64,000 nucleotides of DNA from Hedera helix (taxonomy: Eukaryota > Streptophyta > Magnoliopsida > Apiales > Araliaceae), in contig OX359275.1 of assembly GCA_947179155.2 (NCBI GenBank), positions 40,582,898 through 40,646,897 of the forward strand, read 5' to 3'. Within the stretch, counting starts at the first letter, position 1, and each line of letters opens with the position of its first letter. Positions 11,255 to 23,843 of the stretch are shown one piece after another. The position numbers and the translations under genes were made by a program. Under the pieces are notes generated by a model that was not told the origin of the DNA, searched no databases, and was given only the letters and a program-made list of their open reading frames with translations.

Positions 11255-13968
11255 GGTGATGACCGGTAAGCTATTCATCAATTCTCGAGAAGTCTATGCC
11301 ATGTTAGATATTGGCTCTATCCACTCTTTTATCTCACCTATATGTACTCAACGTTTAAATTTGCCTATTGAAAACTTAAATCTTGTCTTATCAGTTGAAA
11401 TCTCATTGGGAGAAATACCTATTACATTTACTATCTATAAATCTTGCCTAGTTTAAATCAACAACCTCACATTACCTGTTGACCTTATTTCTTTGGAGAT
11501 GCATGAATTTGATGTGATTTTAGGAATTGATTGGTTGACTACCCATCATGCTAAAATTGATTGTTTTCATAAGATTATTAGTTTTCATATTCCTAATCAA
11601 CCTGTCATGCAAATTCAAGCAACTAAACCATTGAAATCTATAACTATTATTTCTAGCTATAAAGTCATTCGTTTATTGAAAAACGGATGTCAAGCCTTTT
11701 TAGCCCATGTCATTGATTTGAACAAAAACACGTCAAACTTGAATGATATTCCTATTGTTAATGAGTTCCTGACGTTTTTCCTGAGGAACTTCCTGGCTTA
11801 TCCCCAAACCGAGAAATTGAATTCTGTATCGATCTTGAACCCGATACTAAACCTTTTTCCAAAGCTCAATACCAAATGGCTCCCATAGAACGCCAAGAGA
11901 TGAAAGTTTGATTATTAGATATCGGTATCATTCGAGCGAGGAATGCGAGAAGAGTTTTCAAGAACTCAAGAGGAGACTTGTTTCAGCTCCTGTTCTGACC
12001 ATTCCATCAGGATCAGGAGAATTTGTCATATACAGCGATGCTTCAGGCAAAGGTCTAGGTTGTGTCCTTATGCAACATGGAAATTTATAGCTTATGCCTC
12101 TCGACAACTCAAAGATTATGAGAAAAATTATCCTACTAGAGTTAGCAGCAGTCGTTTTCGCGTTGAAGATCTGGAGACACTACTTGTACGGAGAAAAAGT
12201 GGATATCTATACGGATCATAAAAGTCTCAAGTATTTCTTCACCCAGAAGGAACTCAACATGCGACAACGACGTTGGCTTGAGCTGTTGAAGGATTACGAC
12301 CACACAATCCAGTATCACCCGGGAAAGGCAAACGTTGTAGCTGACGCTTTGAGCAGAAGATCTTATGCGAGTACAAGTGCACTGCTGACAACACAAAAGT
12401 GTATTTTGTACGACTTGCAAAAGATGGAGATACAGCTAAAGACACCAGGGACCCACTCGAAGATTGCTCACGTGCAAGTAGAACCGGCTTTAATCGATAA
12501 AATTAAAGCTGCGCAAGCTACCGATCCGGAACTGATGAACATGATAAAGAAAATACAAGAAGGTGCCATTCCCGAAGCAAGAATCGACGAGAAAGGAATA
12601 CTTCGAGTCAACTCTCGACTCTGTGTTCCTAACGATCCTGAATTAAAGCATAAAATCATGATGGAGGCACACAACACGCCGTTTGTAATTCACCCAGGAG
12701 GTACCAAGATGTATCGAGATCTTCGACATACATTTTGGTGGAACAATATGAAAAGGGAGATTGCAGAGTTTATCTCAAGGTGCCTAACTTGTCAACGTGT
12801 CAAGGCAGAGCATCAAGTACCTAAGGGTCCATTACAACCACTTGAGGTTCGCGAATGGAAGTGGGAACACATCAATATGGATTTCGTGACGGGTCTTCCC
12901 AAAGTTTCTCAAGGCTTAGATGCAATTTGGGTCATCGTAGATAGATTGACCAAATCCGCTCATTTCTTGCCTATACGAGAAAACTTTTCACTTGAACGTC
13001 TTGCTGGTATGTACATAAATGAAATCGTGAGACTGCATGGCATGCCAGTTTCCATAGTTTCTGATCGAGATCCTAGATTCACTTCACGCTTTTGGATCAG
13101 TCTACAAAAAGCTATGGGCACTGAACTACGTTTTAGTTCTGCATACCATCCTCAAACGGACGGACAATCGGAAAGGACGATCCAGACCCTCGAAGATCTT
13201 TTGAGACTTTGTGTATTAGACTTCAAAGGAAGTTGGGATAAGTACTTGCCTTTGGTGGAATTTTCTTACAACAACAGTTACCAAGCAAGTATAGGCATGG
13301 CTCCATTCGAGGCTTTGTATGGAAGGAAGTGTCGCTCTCCAATATGTTGGAATGAGGTAGGAGAAGCAAAATTGTTGGGACCCGAGTTGGTACGCTTGAC
13401 GACCGAAAAGATCCAAATGATCCGACAACGAATACAGACAGCACAAGAACGACAAAAGAGTTATGCTGATCTTCATCGGAGAGATGAGAGATTCAACGTC
13501 GGAGATCATGTATTCTTACGTGTTTCTCCATGGAAAGGAGTTACGAGATTCGGAAAGAGAGGAAAGCTTAACCCTTGATTTATTGGCCCATTTGAAATCC
13601 TCGATCGAGTAGGAACCGTAGCCTACAGACTAGCTTTACCACCAAGTATGTCTCGCATCCATAATGTTTTTCACATATCTATGTTACGTAAATATGTGAA
13701 GGACCCAAACTACGTCATTGAGTTAGAACCGGACGTTATAGAAGAGGATTTAACGTACGAGGAGGTACCTGTTAAGATCCTTGATAAGAAGGAGCAGATT
13801 CTACGCTCAAAGGTTATACCTCAAGTTAAGGTTTTATGGAGGAACCAAGATATTAAGGAAATGACCTGGGAGCTAGAATCCGAGATGAAATCTAAATATC
13901 CTTACCTCTTCGAAATGCCAGGTACGTCAATTTCGGGGACGAAATTTCATAAGGAGGGGAGGTTGTAA
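11247..13968 (+). pseudogene. Degenerate pol of the + strand Tekay-like element
   Basis: It holds protease (MLDIGSIHSF, with the active-site DTG changed to DIG), an in-frame stop near 11,454, then the protease tail. The RT region between LLDTGFI (about 11,913) and SEECEKSF (about 11,938) is deleted: about 235 residues including the FIDD site. RNase H follows, with a one-base frame change near 12,085 and a small deletion near 12,137. Integrase is almost intact (494 residues open from 12,094), interrupted by one TGA at 13,576-13,578. The C-terminal tail with a chromodomain-like stretch (KVLWRNQDIKEMTWE) ends on a TAA made partly by the first LTR bases. Cis signals (PBS, PPT, 3' LTR) remain. Confidence 0.88.
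13951..13962 (+). other. Polypurine tract
   Basis: AAGGAGGGGAGG immediately before the 3' LTR start (TGTAAGACC at 13,964). This is the expected second-strand priming site and confirms + orientation. Confidence 0.8.
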
Positions 13969-14869
13969 GACCCCGAATTTTATGAAATATAAAATTTAAT
14001 TTTTCTTCATATATATTTTTCTGAAACAGTAAGTGGTTAAATCGATAAAGTTTAAAGTTAAGGATGTTATGTGCAAATTTTATCTTGTCGGACAATATTC
14101 GTTTTGTCGGGGAATATTCGGGTCGTACGACGGCGCCGAAATAACAAATTATTGGTGGACCCCACAACGGAATAATTGTCGGATATAGAAAACGACAGAA
14201 GTAACCTTTTTAAATAAAAATAGTCAACGGTGTTAACTGTTAAAATACCGATGATAAAAGAATAGTAGCATACGGTAATTTATGGTATTTTATTGTAGCA
14301 CACGGTATTCTACAGTAGCACACGGTATTGCACAGTGTCTCGTATTATTGATCTGATAATTGACACCGTAACTGTTACGCATAATTTCATCAATAATTGT
14401 CACTGTATAATATTTTATATTATCAATTCAATTATTGTTGCTACACAGTATTTTGCATTATTGATTCAATAATTGTCATTACACTGTATTTCATATCATC
14501 GAGTCAATAATTGTTGGTGCACTATAGTTTAAAATTATTGAATCTAATAATTGTCACAGTAGCAAATACACTATAATTTATATTATTAAATTAATAAAAA
14601 TATGTAACGTATTTCTTACATTATTGTAGTAACATTATTTTATATGTTGGACTCACAGGAAGAATAAATAAATAAATAAAAAATAAAATAATTAATTTTA
14701 CTATTTGAAATAGTGACGTGAATAGTAAGAAACATGTGGGACCCACTGTGGGGCCCACACGAAATGTGAGAAATGTGAGAATTTGCTGAAGAGTTGGTGG
14801 AGGCTGCTGCGCAGCCTCTGCTGAATTTTTTTTTATTTCACCTACCGCGCATAGTAACTTCTTTTCTCC

Positions 14870-14877
14870 TATAAATA
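14870..14877 (+). promoter_or_regulatory. LTR TATA box
   Basis: TATAAATA in the same context as 900-907. It could drive transcription towards the CK2 gene. Confidence 0.5.
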
Positions 14878-15221
14878 GCTTGTTCAGCTGAATAGAAAAA
14901 TCACACCTAAAACATAGAATTTTTCTATAAGAATTTTATGAGTTTTCTCTGAGAATAGTAAGGTTATTTTGAGAGTTTGAAAGCCAAAAGGAGTGCAGAA
15001 ATTTTTCAAGTTGATCAACCTCATTTAAATCAATATCCAGTCACGTGTTAAGGTAAGGAATATCATTCTTTTCACACTCTTAAATTTATTACGGTAAGGG
15101 GTATCACTCTTTTCATCATCATAAATGGATATTATTTTATTTCTTACTTGAAGGGATTATCATTCCTTGATTCTCGAAAATAATATCGTTTCTTTCTTGT
15201 GCCATTTATTTCCATGTATTA

Positions 15222-15480
15222 AATTGTGGGAATAACCTTACGGCGCGGTTTACCGCCTGTTGGTGAATAACCTTTTGTATTCATTCCTTATTAATCTTTG
15301 AGAATAACCTTACGGTGCGGATTATCGCCTGTTTGGTGAATAACTCTTCGTATTCAAATTGATGGAAATAACCTTACGGCGCGGATTATCGCTTGTTTGG
15401 TGAATAACTATTCGTATTCAAATTGATGGGAATAACCTTACGGTGCGGATTATCGTCTGTTGGTGAATAACCCTTTTTAT
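15222..15480 (+). repeat. LTR tandem subrepeats, four diverged units
   Basis: Four units of GGAATAACCTTACGG(C/T)GCGG...TGTTGGTGAATAAC, about 60-75 bp apart, the diverged counterpart of the arrays at 8,462-8,805 and 34,494-34,835. Confidence 0.75.
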
Positions 15481-16823
15481 TTGTCTCGTGTGGAAATAAT
15501 TTGTCTACACGAATTATCACATGACACTTTTATTCCATATTCGTAAGTGATATCATTTTCCTTTATACTCATAAGGGATACCATCTTTTTCATCTTCCAT
15601 TATTCAAACTTACTATGGTAAGGGATATTAATTCCCTTCACCTTTTGTTAATCAAACCTACTACGGTAAGGGATATTATTTTCTTTCATACTCCTAAATC
15701 GAAACTTATTATGGAACTATTGCTTCTATAATTCCTGAAAATATTATATGTTCCATAATAGTTGAACTTCATTATTTCAACTGAACCTTCCTATTTACGT
15801 GAACCTTTCTATTGAACTGTAACCGTTATTCTGAACTGTGGATCTTGAATATCATTTTTAAATTTCACTCCACATCATGTTGACAATTTGGACATTATTT
15901 GAATATGCACAAAGTAAACTTCTGATACTTATTGTGTATCCTGTTCTTCTGTTCATCATTTGTATCACTGTTTTATATTAATCATCAAGAATCAAGTTGT
16001 TGTGAATATCTGTGGCCGGGGGCACAGATGTGATATAATTGTTGAACAGATGATAGGTTAAAGGCGATATACTAGGTTAAAGGCGATACATCTGTTCGGT
16101 GTCTTTTATGGCACGTGGTTAATGTTCTCTTTGGCCCGTAGTGCAAAAATGAACTGTTGATTGGTATGATTATGACCAAAGGCTGAATCTGGTATAATCA
16201 TGACCGTTGGTGTTATATTGAATGTCTTTGGCCCGTAGTGCAAAGATGAACTGTTGATCTGCATGATTATGACCAGGAACTGTGAAGTTGTATTATTTTG
16301 ACTAATGGTATTTCAGATGATAAAAGTTGATGATATTTTTACTAAAAAGAGAAGCGAGTGGACATTATAGTCTGCATTATTCTTCTAATAGATTGCTCAT
16401 TCCGCTGCTATTATTGATCTGAACGTTGTTTAAGAATTTAACTGCAGTTTTTGATATAAACCTTGTAGTCTATTGTATTCTATCAAGAACTCAACTGTTG
16501 AAGGCTAATGATAAATTATTCGTCATTATCTTAGTCATGATATTTGTTACTGGGCTATTTGAGCTCACCCTTTCTTTTGTTCCATTGTTTTCAACAGGAG
16601 ATGAAAACGTAACGGGGTCTAGCCGGGGGATGGAGTGAGAGTCCGAGGAATAGCTATCCTAGTCTTCACGTGTTGTAAAATAGTGTGACAATAATAGTGA
16701 AGACTTAGTTGTGTATTATTATACACTGTATTGTTGTACGTTGTGCTTTGTTGTAATAATTTTGTTGTAGTCTTTTGACGACTCAAGTTTGGGCTGTGTA
16801 GGCCTAGATTTGGGGGCGTCACA

Positions 16824-17186
16824 GCTACACCTTTCATATTAAAATAATTTACACTTTAAATTTTAACACGAAAAATGAAAATTTATTCTTGAAATTAAAG
16901 GTACTTTTAAATAAAATAAAATTCATTACATTTTTCTTCTGAGCCTAAAATTATATTCAAGGTTCAATTTATGATTTAATAGGAGGAGGAATATGTCTAC
17001 AACACTGATAATATCTTTCCAAGATATATGAATGCAAGTCAAAAATAGAATTATTAAAAAAAGATAGAAGAATATTAAAAGAATAAAAATGAAAAAGAGA
17101 AAATAACGAAGAAAAAAAAAGAAAAAGAGAAGGGAGAGGGATAAGAGAGAGACAGAGAACTGAATCCAGCCTATAGCTTCCGTTTG
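16824..17186 (+). promoter_or_regulatory. Short upstream region of the CK2 gene
   Basis: This is the only sequence between the retrotransposon LTR and the CK2 start codon. It is AT-rich, then a purine-rich stretch (GAAAAAGAGAAGGGAGAGGG at ~17,120-17,139) that probably lies in the 5' leader. No clear TATA box. The native promoter is either very compact or has been displaced or replaced by the LTR. Confidence 0.4.
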
Positions 17187-20100
17187 ATGGCCGCAAGGCC
17201 TCTGAAACTCATAATATCCCACCACAACCATATTGGACTCTTGAGCCAGTTTCCACCTTCATTAAATCCAATAACAAAATCCCGTCACATCTCTTTCAGG
17301 GCCCGGCACTACCTCCCCACAAAATTTAGAAAGCCACAACAACTCCCCCCACAACCATCCCAACCACCGCCGCCGCCGTCGTCTCCGTCATATAAAAGCC
17401 TTCGGCCGACGCTTTCACAGCCTGAAACCCTGGCGCAGAAGATCGGCAAATCCATCCGCCATCCAGGCGCCCCTTCCAAGGCTAGGGTTTACTCCGACAT
17501 TAATGTGATTCGTCCCAAGGATTACTGGGATTACGAGTCCGTCACCGTTCAATGGGGGTTAGCTATCTATCTATATATCTTTTTGATTGCGTGTAGTTGG
17601 TTTGATTGTGATTGATTATATGTATTGGTTATGTAGGGAGCAGGATGATTATGAGGTTGTGAGGAAAGTTGGGAGAGGAAAATACAGTGAGGTTTTCGAG
17701 GGCTTTCACTGCGGGAATAACGAGAAATGCATCATTAAGATTCTTAAGCCCGTTAAGAAGAAGAAAGTCAGTTCTTTTTCATTGTTTGCTTTATAAAATG
17801 CTGTTTTTGCTTACGAGAATATCAAGTCTCACACTAATTTAGAGGTCTACCTCAACAGAATTGCTGAAGCTCATATATCTATGGCATTTTTTTGTTGATA
17901 AGGGGTTTATTTGCAAATAACCCTTTTTTGAAATAAGATATTATAATGCTTAGTAGTCAAATAGTTCTTATAGCTACTTCAACTTCCAACAGTACATTTG
18001 CTACGAAAAAATGTAGTTGTTGCTGTGACATACTTCATCATTCCTATATTTTTGGGGCTGCCTTATTCGTATTTTGTGGCTTTAATGTTATGTATTTGTT
18101 TGCGAGCCAATCCTTTGTTAAGCTTTCTGCTTGTGATGGGTTTTTAGTTTTGGGCGATACTGTTGGCTTGCCCAATATAAAGTTACGAGTTTTGGTCGGT
18201 ATCTCTAAATATATTAATGGGAATATGAATGTTTTTTTTGTGTATTACACTGTAAATCCTTTCCCCTGGTATTCATCTTGTAAAGTTGTGTTGGCAACAA
18301 GAATGCTAAGATCTGCATATGCTTTTAGAAAACTTGGCTGGTTTCATAAGCTTTGTATAACATTAGGTATTTTCTTCTTTTCTTTTCAAAGTCTTAAATA
18401 TTATTCTTGTTTTGTAACACTATATTTGAATTGTTGGAAGACTTAATTTATTTGTCCTGCCTTGCAGATCAAGAGGGAGATAAAAATACTACAAAACCTC
18501 TGTGGCGGGCCAAATATTGTGAAATTGCTCGATATTGTTAGAGATCAGCAATCAAAGACTCCAAGTCTAATATTCGAATATGTGAATAATACCGATTTTA
18601 AAGTGCTTTATCCCATACTTTCTGACTTTGACATTCGGTATTATATCTATGAACTTCTCAAGGCAAGCCTCCAGCCTCCCATTATATTCGCATCTACAGT
18701 TGATAACATTTGATTATTACGACTTACATATGTTCATATTCTTCTGTCTTGTTTCCATGTTTTTACTGTCATGCATGATTGAAGCAAGTAGTCTACTTTA
18801 TAATTTCAGTTTGATGTAATACTGTTCAGTTCAACATATTCTTAAAAACTATTTCTCTCCCAGTGCATGCACATAGGTCGCAGCCATGTTGGACAAGGGA
18901 TGCGATATTTCTGCTATTGTTCAATATTACATAATGGTCTTTAATATTTATTTTGATAAAAGAGTGATAAAACAACTCAACATTTCCTTGGAAAACAAAT
19001 TTTGTTTACAATGTGGATTCAGTAAGCCAGCTTTTACTAGAGGTTATTGCAAGTTCAGTGTATGTCCTCTGATTTGAAAATATTTTCACCCAAAATGTGT
19101 TTTTTATTTTCATTATTTTTACTTGTGCCTCTCTTAGATAAAACATATGTAGATTGTGTACTTCTGAAAGTTGTATATTGTTCAACTGTGAGACTTTAGG
19201 TGGACAAAGATTGTCAAGAGATATTAGAAGTTGTTGTTAGTGACTTATGGCTTTATGAATATCTAGAGGATGAATATTATTTTCTTCTAGTTGTTGGCTT
19301 TAAGAAGATATTAAGAGGCCGCAGTGTTAGGAGGGAGTTGAGTAGGGATGAATTTAAGACTTGGATTTACATTTGCATTATTGATTATATAGAATGTTTC
19401 AATTGGACAATGTAACTAGTTAGAATCCAAGGGAGTATCATGATAATTAGTCTCTAGTACTAGAATTCACTTATTGAATAGTTTCAGGCTTTTCCTAGAG
19501 CTCTTCTTGATTTATAAATACAAAAAATTACAAACACATGTAATATTGTTCAAGTGCTCCTTTGTTTTTGATTTTTTAGTCTACTGAGGGTGGACTTCTT
19601 GTTCCCCCATTTATTGTATCCTTTTTTTTTCTATTAATAAAATTTCTTCTTTTATCAAAAATATTACAAACATGTTTAGAAGTCAGGATGGGGATATTGT
19701 TGTTATCAGTACACCTCTCTGTAGTCTGTATAACCTTAATCAAATTTATTTGGCTTCCGCTAGGGATCTTGGTTAGTGTTATGGCAAGAATAAATATTCT
19801 AAACTGCTGTCATTTGAATTGGAGTTCGAAAAAGGACTTTAGAGAAATAGGTCAATGCCGTCAATGGTGTTGTACTTCAAAGCCAGGAGAGGCTTATGCT
19901 TATGTGATCTAATCACAATTTTTGTTGGCTAGTCAACAGTAGCATGTTCGTTGAAGCTGAGGTGCAAACTATTGAAAATGAGCGCTTCCCAAAAGATTGA
20001 AAAACAAGCGTTTCCGTGAACATCATTTTGTGGGACTTTTGTTGCTATTAATATTTTTACTTTTACAGGTCTCTTCTTTAGGTGCTCTGATTGACTTTTG

Positions 20101-22170
20101 TAGTGTTGACTTAATATTATTTTATGCATCTCCAACAACTGTTTATGTATCTGTCTCTTATATCTTTGAAAGTTTGATCTTGTTTTGACTGACTGAGATG
20201 TGAATTTGTAATTCGAACTTCTTAGAAAATTTAAGTTCTCTGCATTTATTTGTAGGCATTAGATTACTGCCATTCTCAAGGTATTATGCATCGAGATGTG
20301 AAGCCCCATAATGTAATGATTGATCACGAGCAGCGGAAGCTTCGTCTCATAGATTGGGGTCTTGCAGAATTCTATCATCCTGGGAAAGAATATAATGTAC
20401 GCGTTGCTTCAAGGTTTGTCTTCTTTCTAATTGTTTATTAGAGGAATTTGAGGTTGGTTGACAGGCTATATAAAACTTGTCTTTTATGAAAATAAGTTAA
20501 GTATGATTCCTTATGATTATGCAATGGAATTTAAGCGTCCATATTCATCTGGCTATGTTTTTTTTATAACAATTATCTCATTATGGCTTTCTAGCATGCT
20601 TTTACTGGACTCACTTTTAAGGGCAAGAAAATTTTATGCTTTCCTTTTTATGTAAAAGCAGATTTCCAACTTTCTTGTAGCTTTTCTTTCAATAATTTTG
20701 GAACCACAATAATGTTTATCAGTAATAAATTAGATGATTAGTCTACTTGTGTTGGATTTGAGTCAGTTTGGCCTTTCAACTTGTCTAACACATAGTTACC
20801 ATATACTTTTATTGACTTTGAGAACTAGGTTTTATTGTTCCATTCCCAAACATGGTAGTTTTTTTATGTTTTGAATTTTAAATTTAGCTACCCAAATATA
20901 TCTTTTTTTGGTACCTCTAATTGCACAAATATCAATATTCTAAATTTTAGTTGGATGCTCAAACATCACATTTACACTAAATTAATTCTAGAACAAGCAA
21001 CTTGTTACATAACTAAAATTCTTCTTTGGAATTTTGCTTTTTAGATCCTAAGAGAATTTTTAACTATATGCACATATATAAAGCTACCCCCAGCGTATCA
21101 CCTTTTTGCTTATACCGTCAATTCTTGCATTTGTTCTGTGAATCGAAATATCCACGTTCCAAGTAACATTTGTGAAGTGTAGTCTCCATAATTACTTTTT
21201 TCACCAGCTTAGTTTACTATAGTTGCCTCAAGGCATTTGCAGTGAGAAAAATCTGTAGAAAATGTATGAAAGCAGAATTTGTCATTATGGCTAAGGTAAA
21301 GCTTGCTTTGTTTTTTTCTTTTTGTTTCTCTGTCTTACTCTACTTTTGGCCTTCATGGATAGCTTGGATTTGTTTGTTTATGACTCGTAACAGTAATTTG
21401 TAGAATTTAAAACATTTTGACTTGGACTAGATGAGTTGGAGATTCATTTAATTTAGCATACACCTTCAACTTGTCATGAACTTATGTCATTCCCCAAATC
21501 CGATAAATTTTCTTCTCTTTGCAGATATTTCAAAGGTCCTGAACTTCTTGTTGATTTGCAAGATTATGACTACTCTTTAGACTTGTGGAGCCTTGGCTGT
21601 ATGTTTGCTGGAATGGTGAGTGCATGTCCTTATCTCTTTGATTTGTTTGGTTGCTGCATCGTTTATTGATTTCATAGTGAAGTGGCATTTTCAGTGGCAC
21701 ATCTGACCATGTAGTACTTGTATATGCAAAAAGGTCTGGGCATATCAATTCGTGTGCCTCCTCTCCGTCAAGCCTCAGTGCAAAAGTGACTTCGATCTGA
21801 CTAAATTTGACTTCTTTTTGTGTCTGAACCTTTTTTTGGAAGAGACTTTAATTTAATTTATGAAAGGAGTATCTTATTAGTTATATGATTCAGATTTTGG
21901 TGATGTTATAGGGAGTGTATTTTGATCTGTTTGAATTATCAATCATGTATGGTATATGGGGGAGGAAGCTATAATTTAATTCACACCAAGGTTTGCCTGG
22001 GTGTCTGCCCTTTATGAATTATGATGCTTATAAGAAACGATTGTTTGTACAGATATTCCGTAAGGAACCATTTTTCTATGGGCATGATAATTATGATCAA
22101 CTCGTCAAAATTGCCAAGGTATGTGAAATGCTTCCATCAAGGTGCATCTCTATATTAAATTTTATTAAAG

Positions 22171-22203
<33 letters not shown>

Positions 22204-23843
22204 CTGGAGGACCGGCTGTCGTGTAAACAGTTTTTTGAAGCCTTTTGTCTTTTTCGAAAGTGCCCTTCTACTTTTAAGACGAGTACTATTTTGCCCTTTT
22301 TAATATTATTTTGTTTTTATCTTTCTATTTAGTCTTTCAAATTTTATAATATTATTATTTTACCCCATATAATTTACACATGCAACACATGTACAACTAA
22401 CTACTAGTATTAATAAAGCGGGAGGAAATTGGGGCGTTTATTTTTGGTGTTAACGCCAAAAGTGAAGCCTTTTTGATTTCTGTTTTTACCCTTTAAATTT
22501 ATTAGGATCTACCAAAATCTCATCCTTGTCAGTTTCTATTTTAACACTGATTATGTATATCAGTTAATTTTTGATATTTTTATTAGGTAGTTTTTTAGTT
22601 TCTCATTACTTTTTATTCTCTCCCACTCTCTTGTCCCTTTATTCTATATCAATTATCACACGCAGTGTGTGTAGGACAACTATTATATATAATGTGTGTC
22701 TATATATGTGTGTGTGTCAGTATGTCTCTATAATGCTCTGTCATTGATTTGTCGAGTGATGCTGCTTCTGATTTGTTAATGATGCTATATTGCCTATTTA
22801 TTTTCTCAGCTTGGGTTCTAAGGTTTACAATGCGAATATAACCGGACAAACTTTTACTGTATTACTCCTTCATGGACATATATGTGTGTCAGTATGTCTC
22901 TATAATGCTCTGTCATTGATTTGTCGAGTGATGCTGCTTCGGATTTGTTAATGATGCTATATTGCCTATTTATTTTCTCAGATTGGGTTTTAAGGTTTAC
23001 AATGCGAATATAACCGGACAAACTTTTACCGTATTACTCCTTCATGGACATAAGTTTATGTGCATTGGTTCTATAAGGATGCTTCTAAGATTGTCGTTTG
23101 CTTTGCAGGTATTGGGGACGGACGAGTTAAATTCTTATCTAAACAAGTATCGGTTAGAGTTAGACCCACATCTCTCAGCGCTTGTTGGGAGGTCTGTGAA
23201 TCTTGTAGTCATGTTTTTCTTTTCATTGAGAATTGTACTTCAGTTCATGGAATCCTTTTGTTGTTTGGATATAGGCATAGCCGAAAACCTTGGTCGAAGT
23301 TCATTAGTGCTGATAATCAACATATAGCTGTTCCTGAGGTAAAGCCTTATTTGTTCCCTGGTTACAAGCTCATGTGCTTCTTTTAGCCTCGTAGTAATAA
23401 TATGTTCATGTTGTCTATGAAGGCTGTCGACTTCCTTGACAAGTTGCTGCGATATGATCATCAAGAAAGGCCTACTGCAAAAGAAGCCATGGTAAGATCC
23501 CCTTGTTTTAGTACAATTAAAAATCTCCCAGCTGCTTTATACAAATCCCACCACCTCAAAACTGAAATAAAATAAATAAAAATAATAGTTGGATTAGAGT
23601 AAGCAATCCATCCATTTTGAAAGAAATTGAACATATTTGGTTCAGAAAAAAAAATAAAAATCAAACATTTTTATTTCACATGTTACAGCGTAAGGATCAC
23701 ATTTATGATTTGGGAGGAAAGGTGAAGCAATTAGGTGGACCGCTCACATTATATATTAACTTAATAAGAACTATTCCTTTTTGCAGGCACATCCTTATTT
23801 CTTTCCATTAAGAAATGCGGAAAGCAGCAGAACTCGTGGCTAG
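17187..23843 (+). CDS. CKA4: Casein kinase 2 catalytic alpha subunit, plastid-targeted type (10 exons)
   Basis: A Ser/Thr kinase of the CK2 holoenzyme. Exons: 17187-17557, 17637-17766, 18468-18662, 20256-20413, 21525-21615, 22053-22118, 23109-23191, 23275-23338, 23423-23491, 23787-23843; together 427 residues with all junctions in frame. Residues 1-~95 are basic, Ser/Pro-rich and free of acidic residues until E80, as in a transit peptide; the CK2 core starts at ARVYSDINVIRPKDYW (~99). Seen: Gly loop GRGKYSEVFEG (136-146), catalytic Lys K158, basic cluster KKKKIKREIK (164-173), HRDVKPHN with catalytic D246, DWG (265-267) where most kinases have DFG, and GPELLVD. All are CK2 hallmarks. The start is the first ATG (17,187). 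Intron 3 has a GC donor. The N-terminal extension points to the plastid form (Arabidopsis CKA4) rather than nuclear CKA1-3. Confidence 0.95.
22711..23052 (+). repeat. 172-bp tandem duplication in CK2 intron 6
   Basis: Two copies of a 172-bp unit lie side by side (about 22,711-22,880 and 22,883-23,052), from TGTGTGTCAGTATGTCTC to CTCCTTCATGGACATA, with only a few differences (for example TGCTTCTGAT versus TGCTTCGGAT). They end about 55 bases before the exon 7 acceptor. Confidence 0.9.

Larger units (their letters stand above)
13964..16823 (+). mobile_element. 3' LTR of the + strand Tekay-like element
   Basis: TGTAAGACCCCG...GGGCGTCACA, 2,860 bases, directly after the PPT. The next five bases are GCTAC; if 1-2,774 is the partner LTR, GCTAC should flank it just left of this window. 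It lacks the 280-bp intron-like segment of the first LTR. It ends 363 bases before the start codon of the CK2 gene and points towards it. Confidence 0.92.

Noticed and set aside
17946..18446. 166-codon + strand frame
   Set aside because: It lies wholly within CK2 intron 2, has no domain, and the CK2 exons join perfectly without it.
21993..22202. Frame that extends CK2 exon 6 upstream
   Set aside because: The AG at 22,051-22,052 gives the conserved join FAGM/IFRKEPFF; the upstream part is intron.
22390..22690. Possible Helitron in CK2 intron 6 (ACTAGTATTAATAAAGCGGG and a CACACGCAGTGTGTG hairpin)
   Set aside because: No convincing TC start or CTRR end at the right distance from the hairpin.
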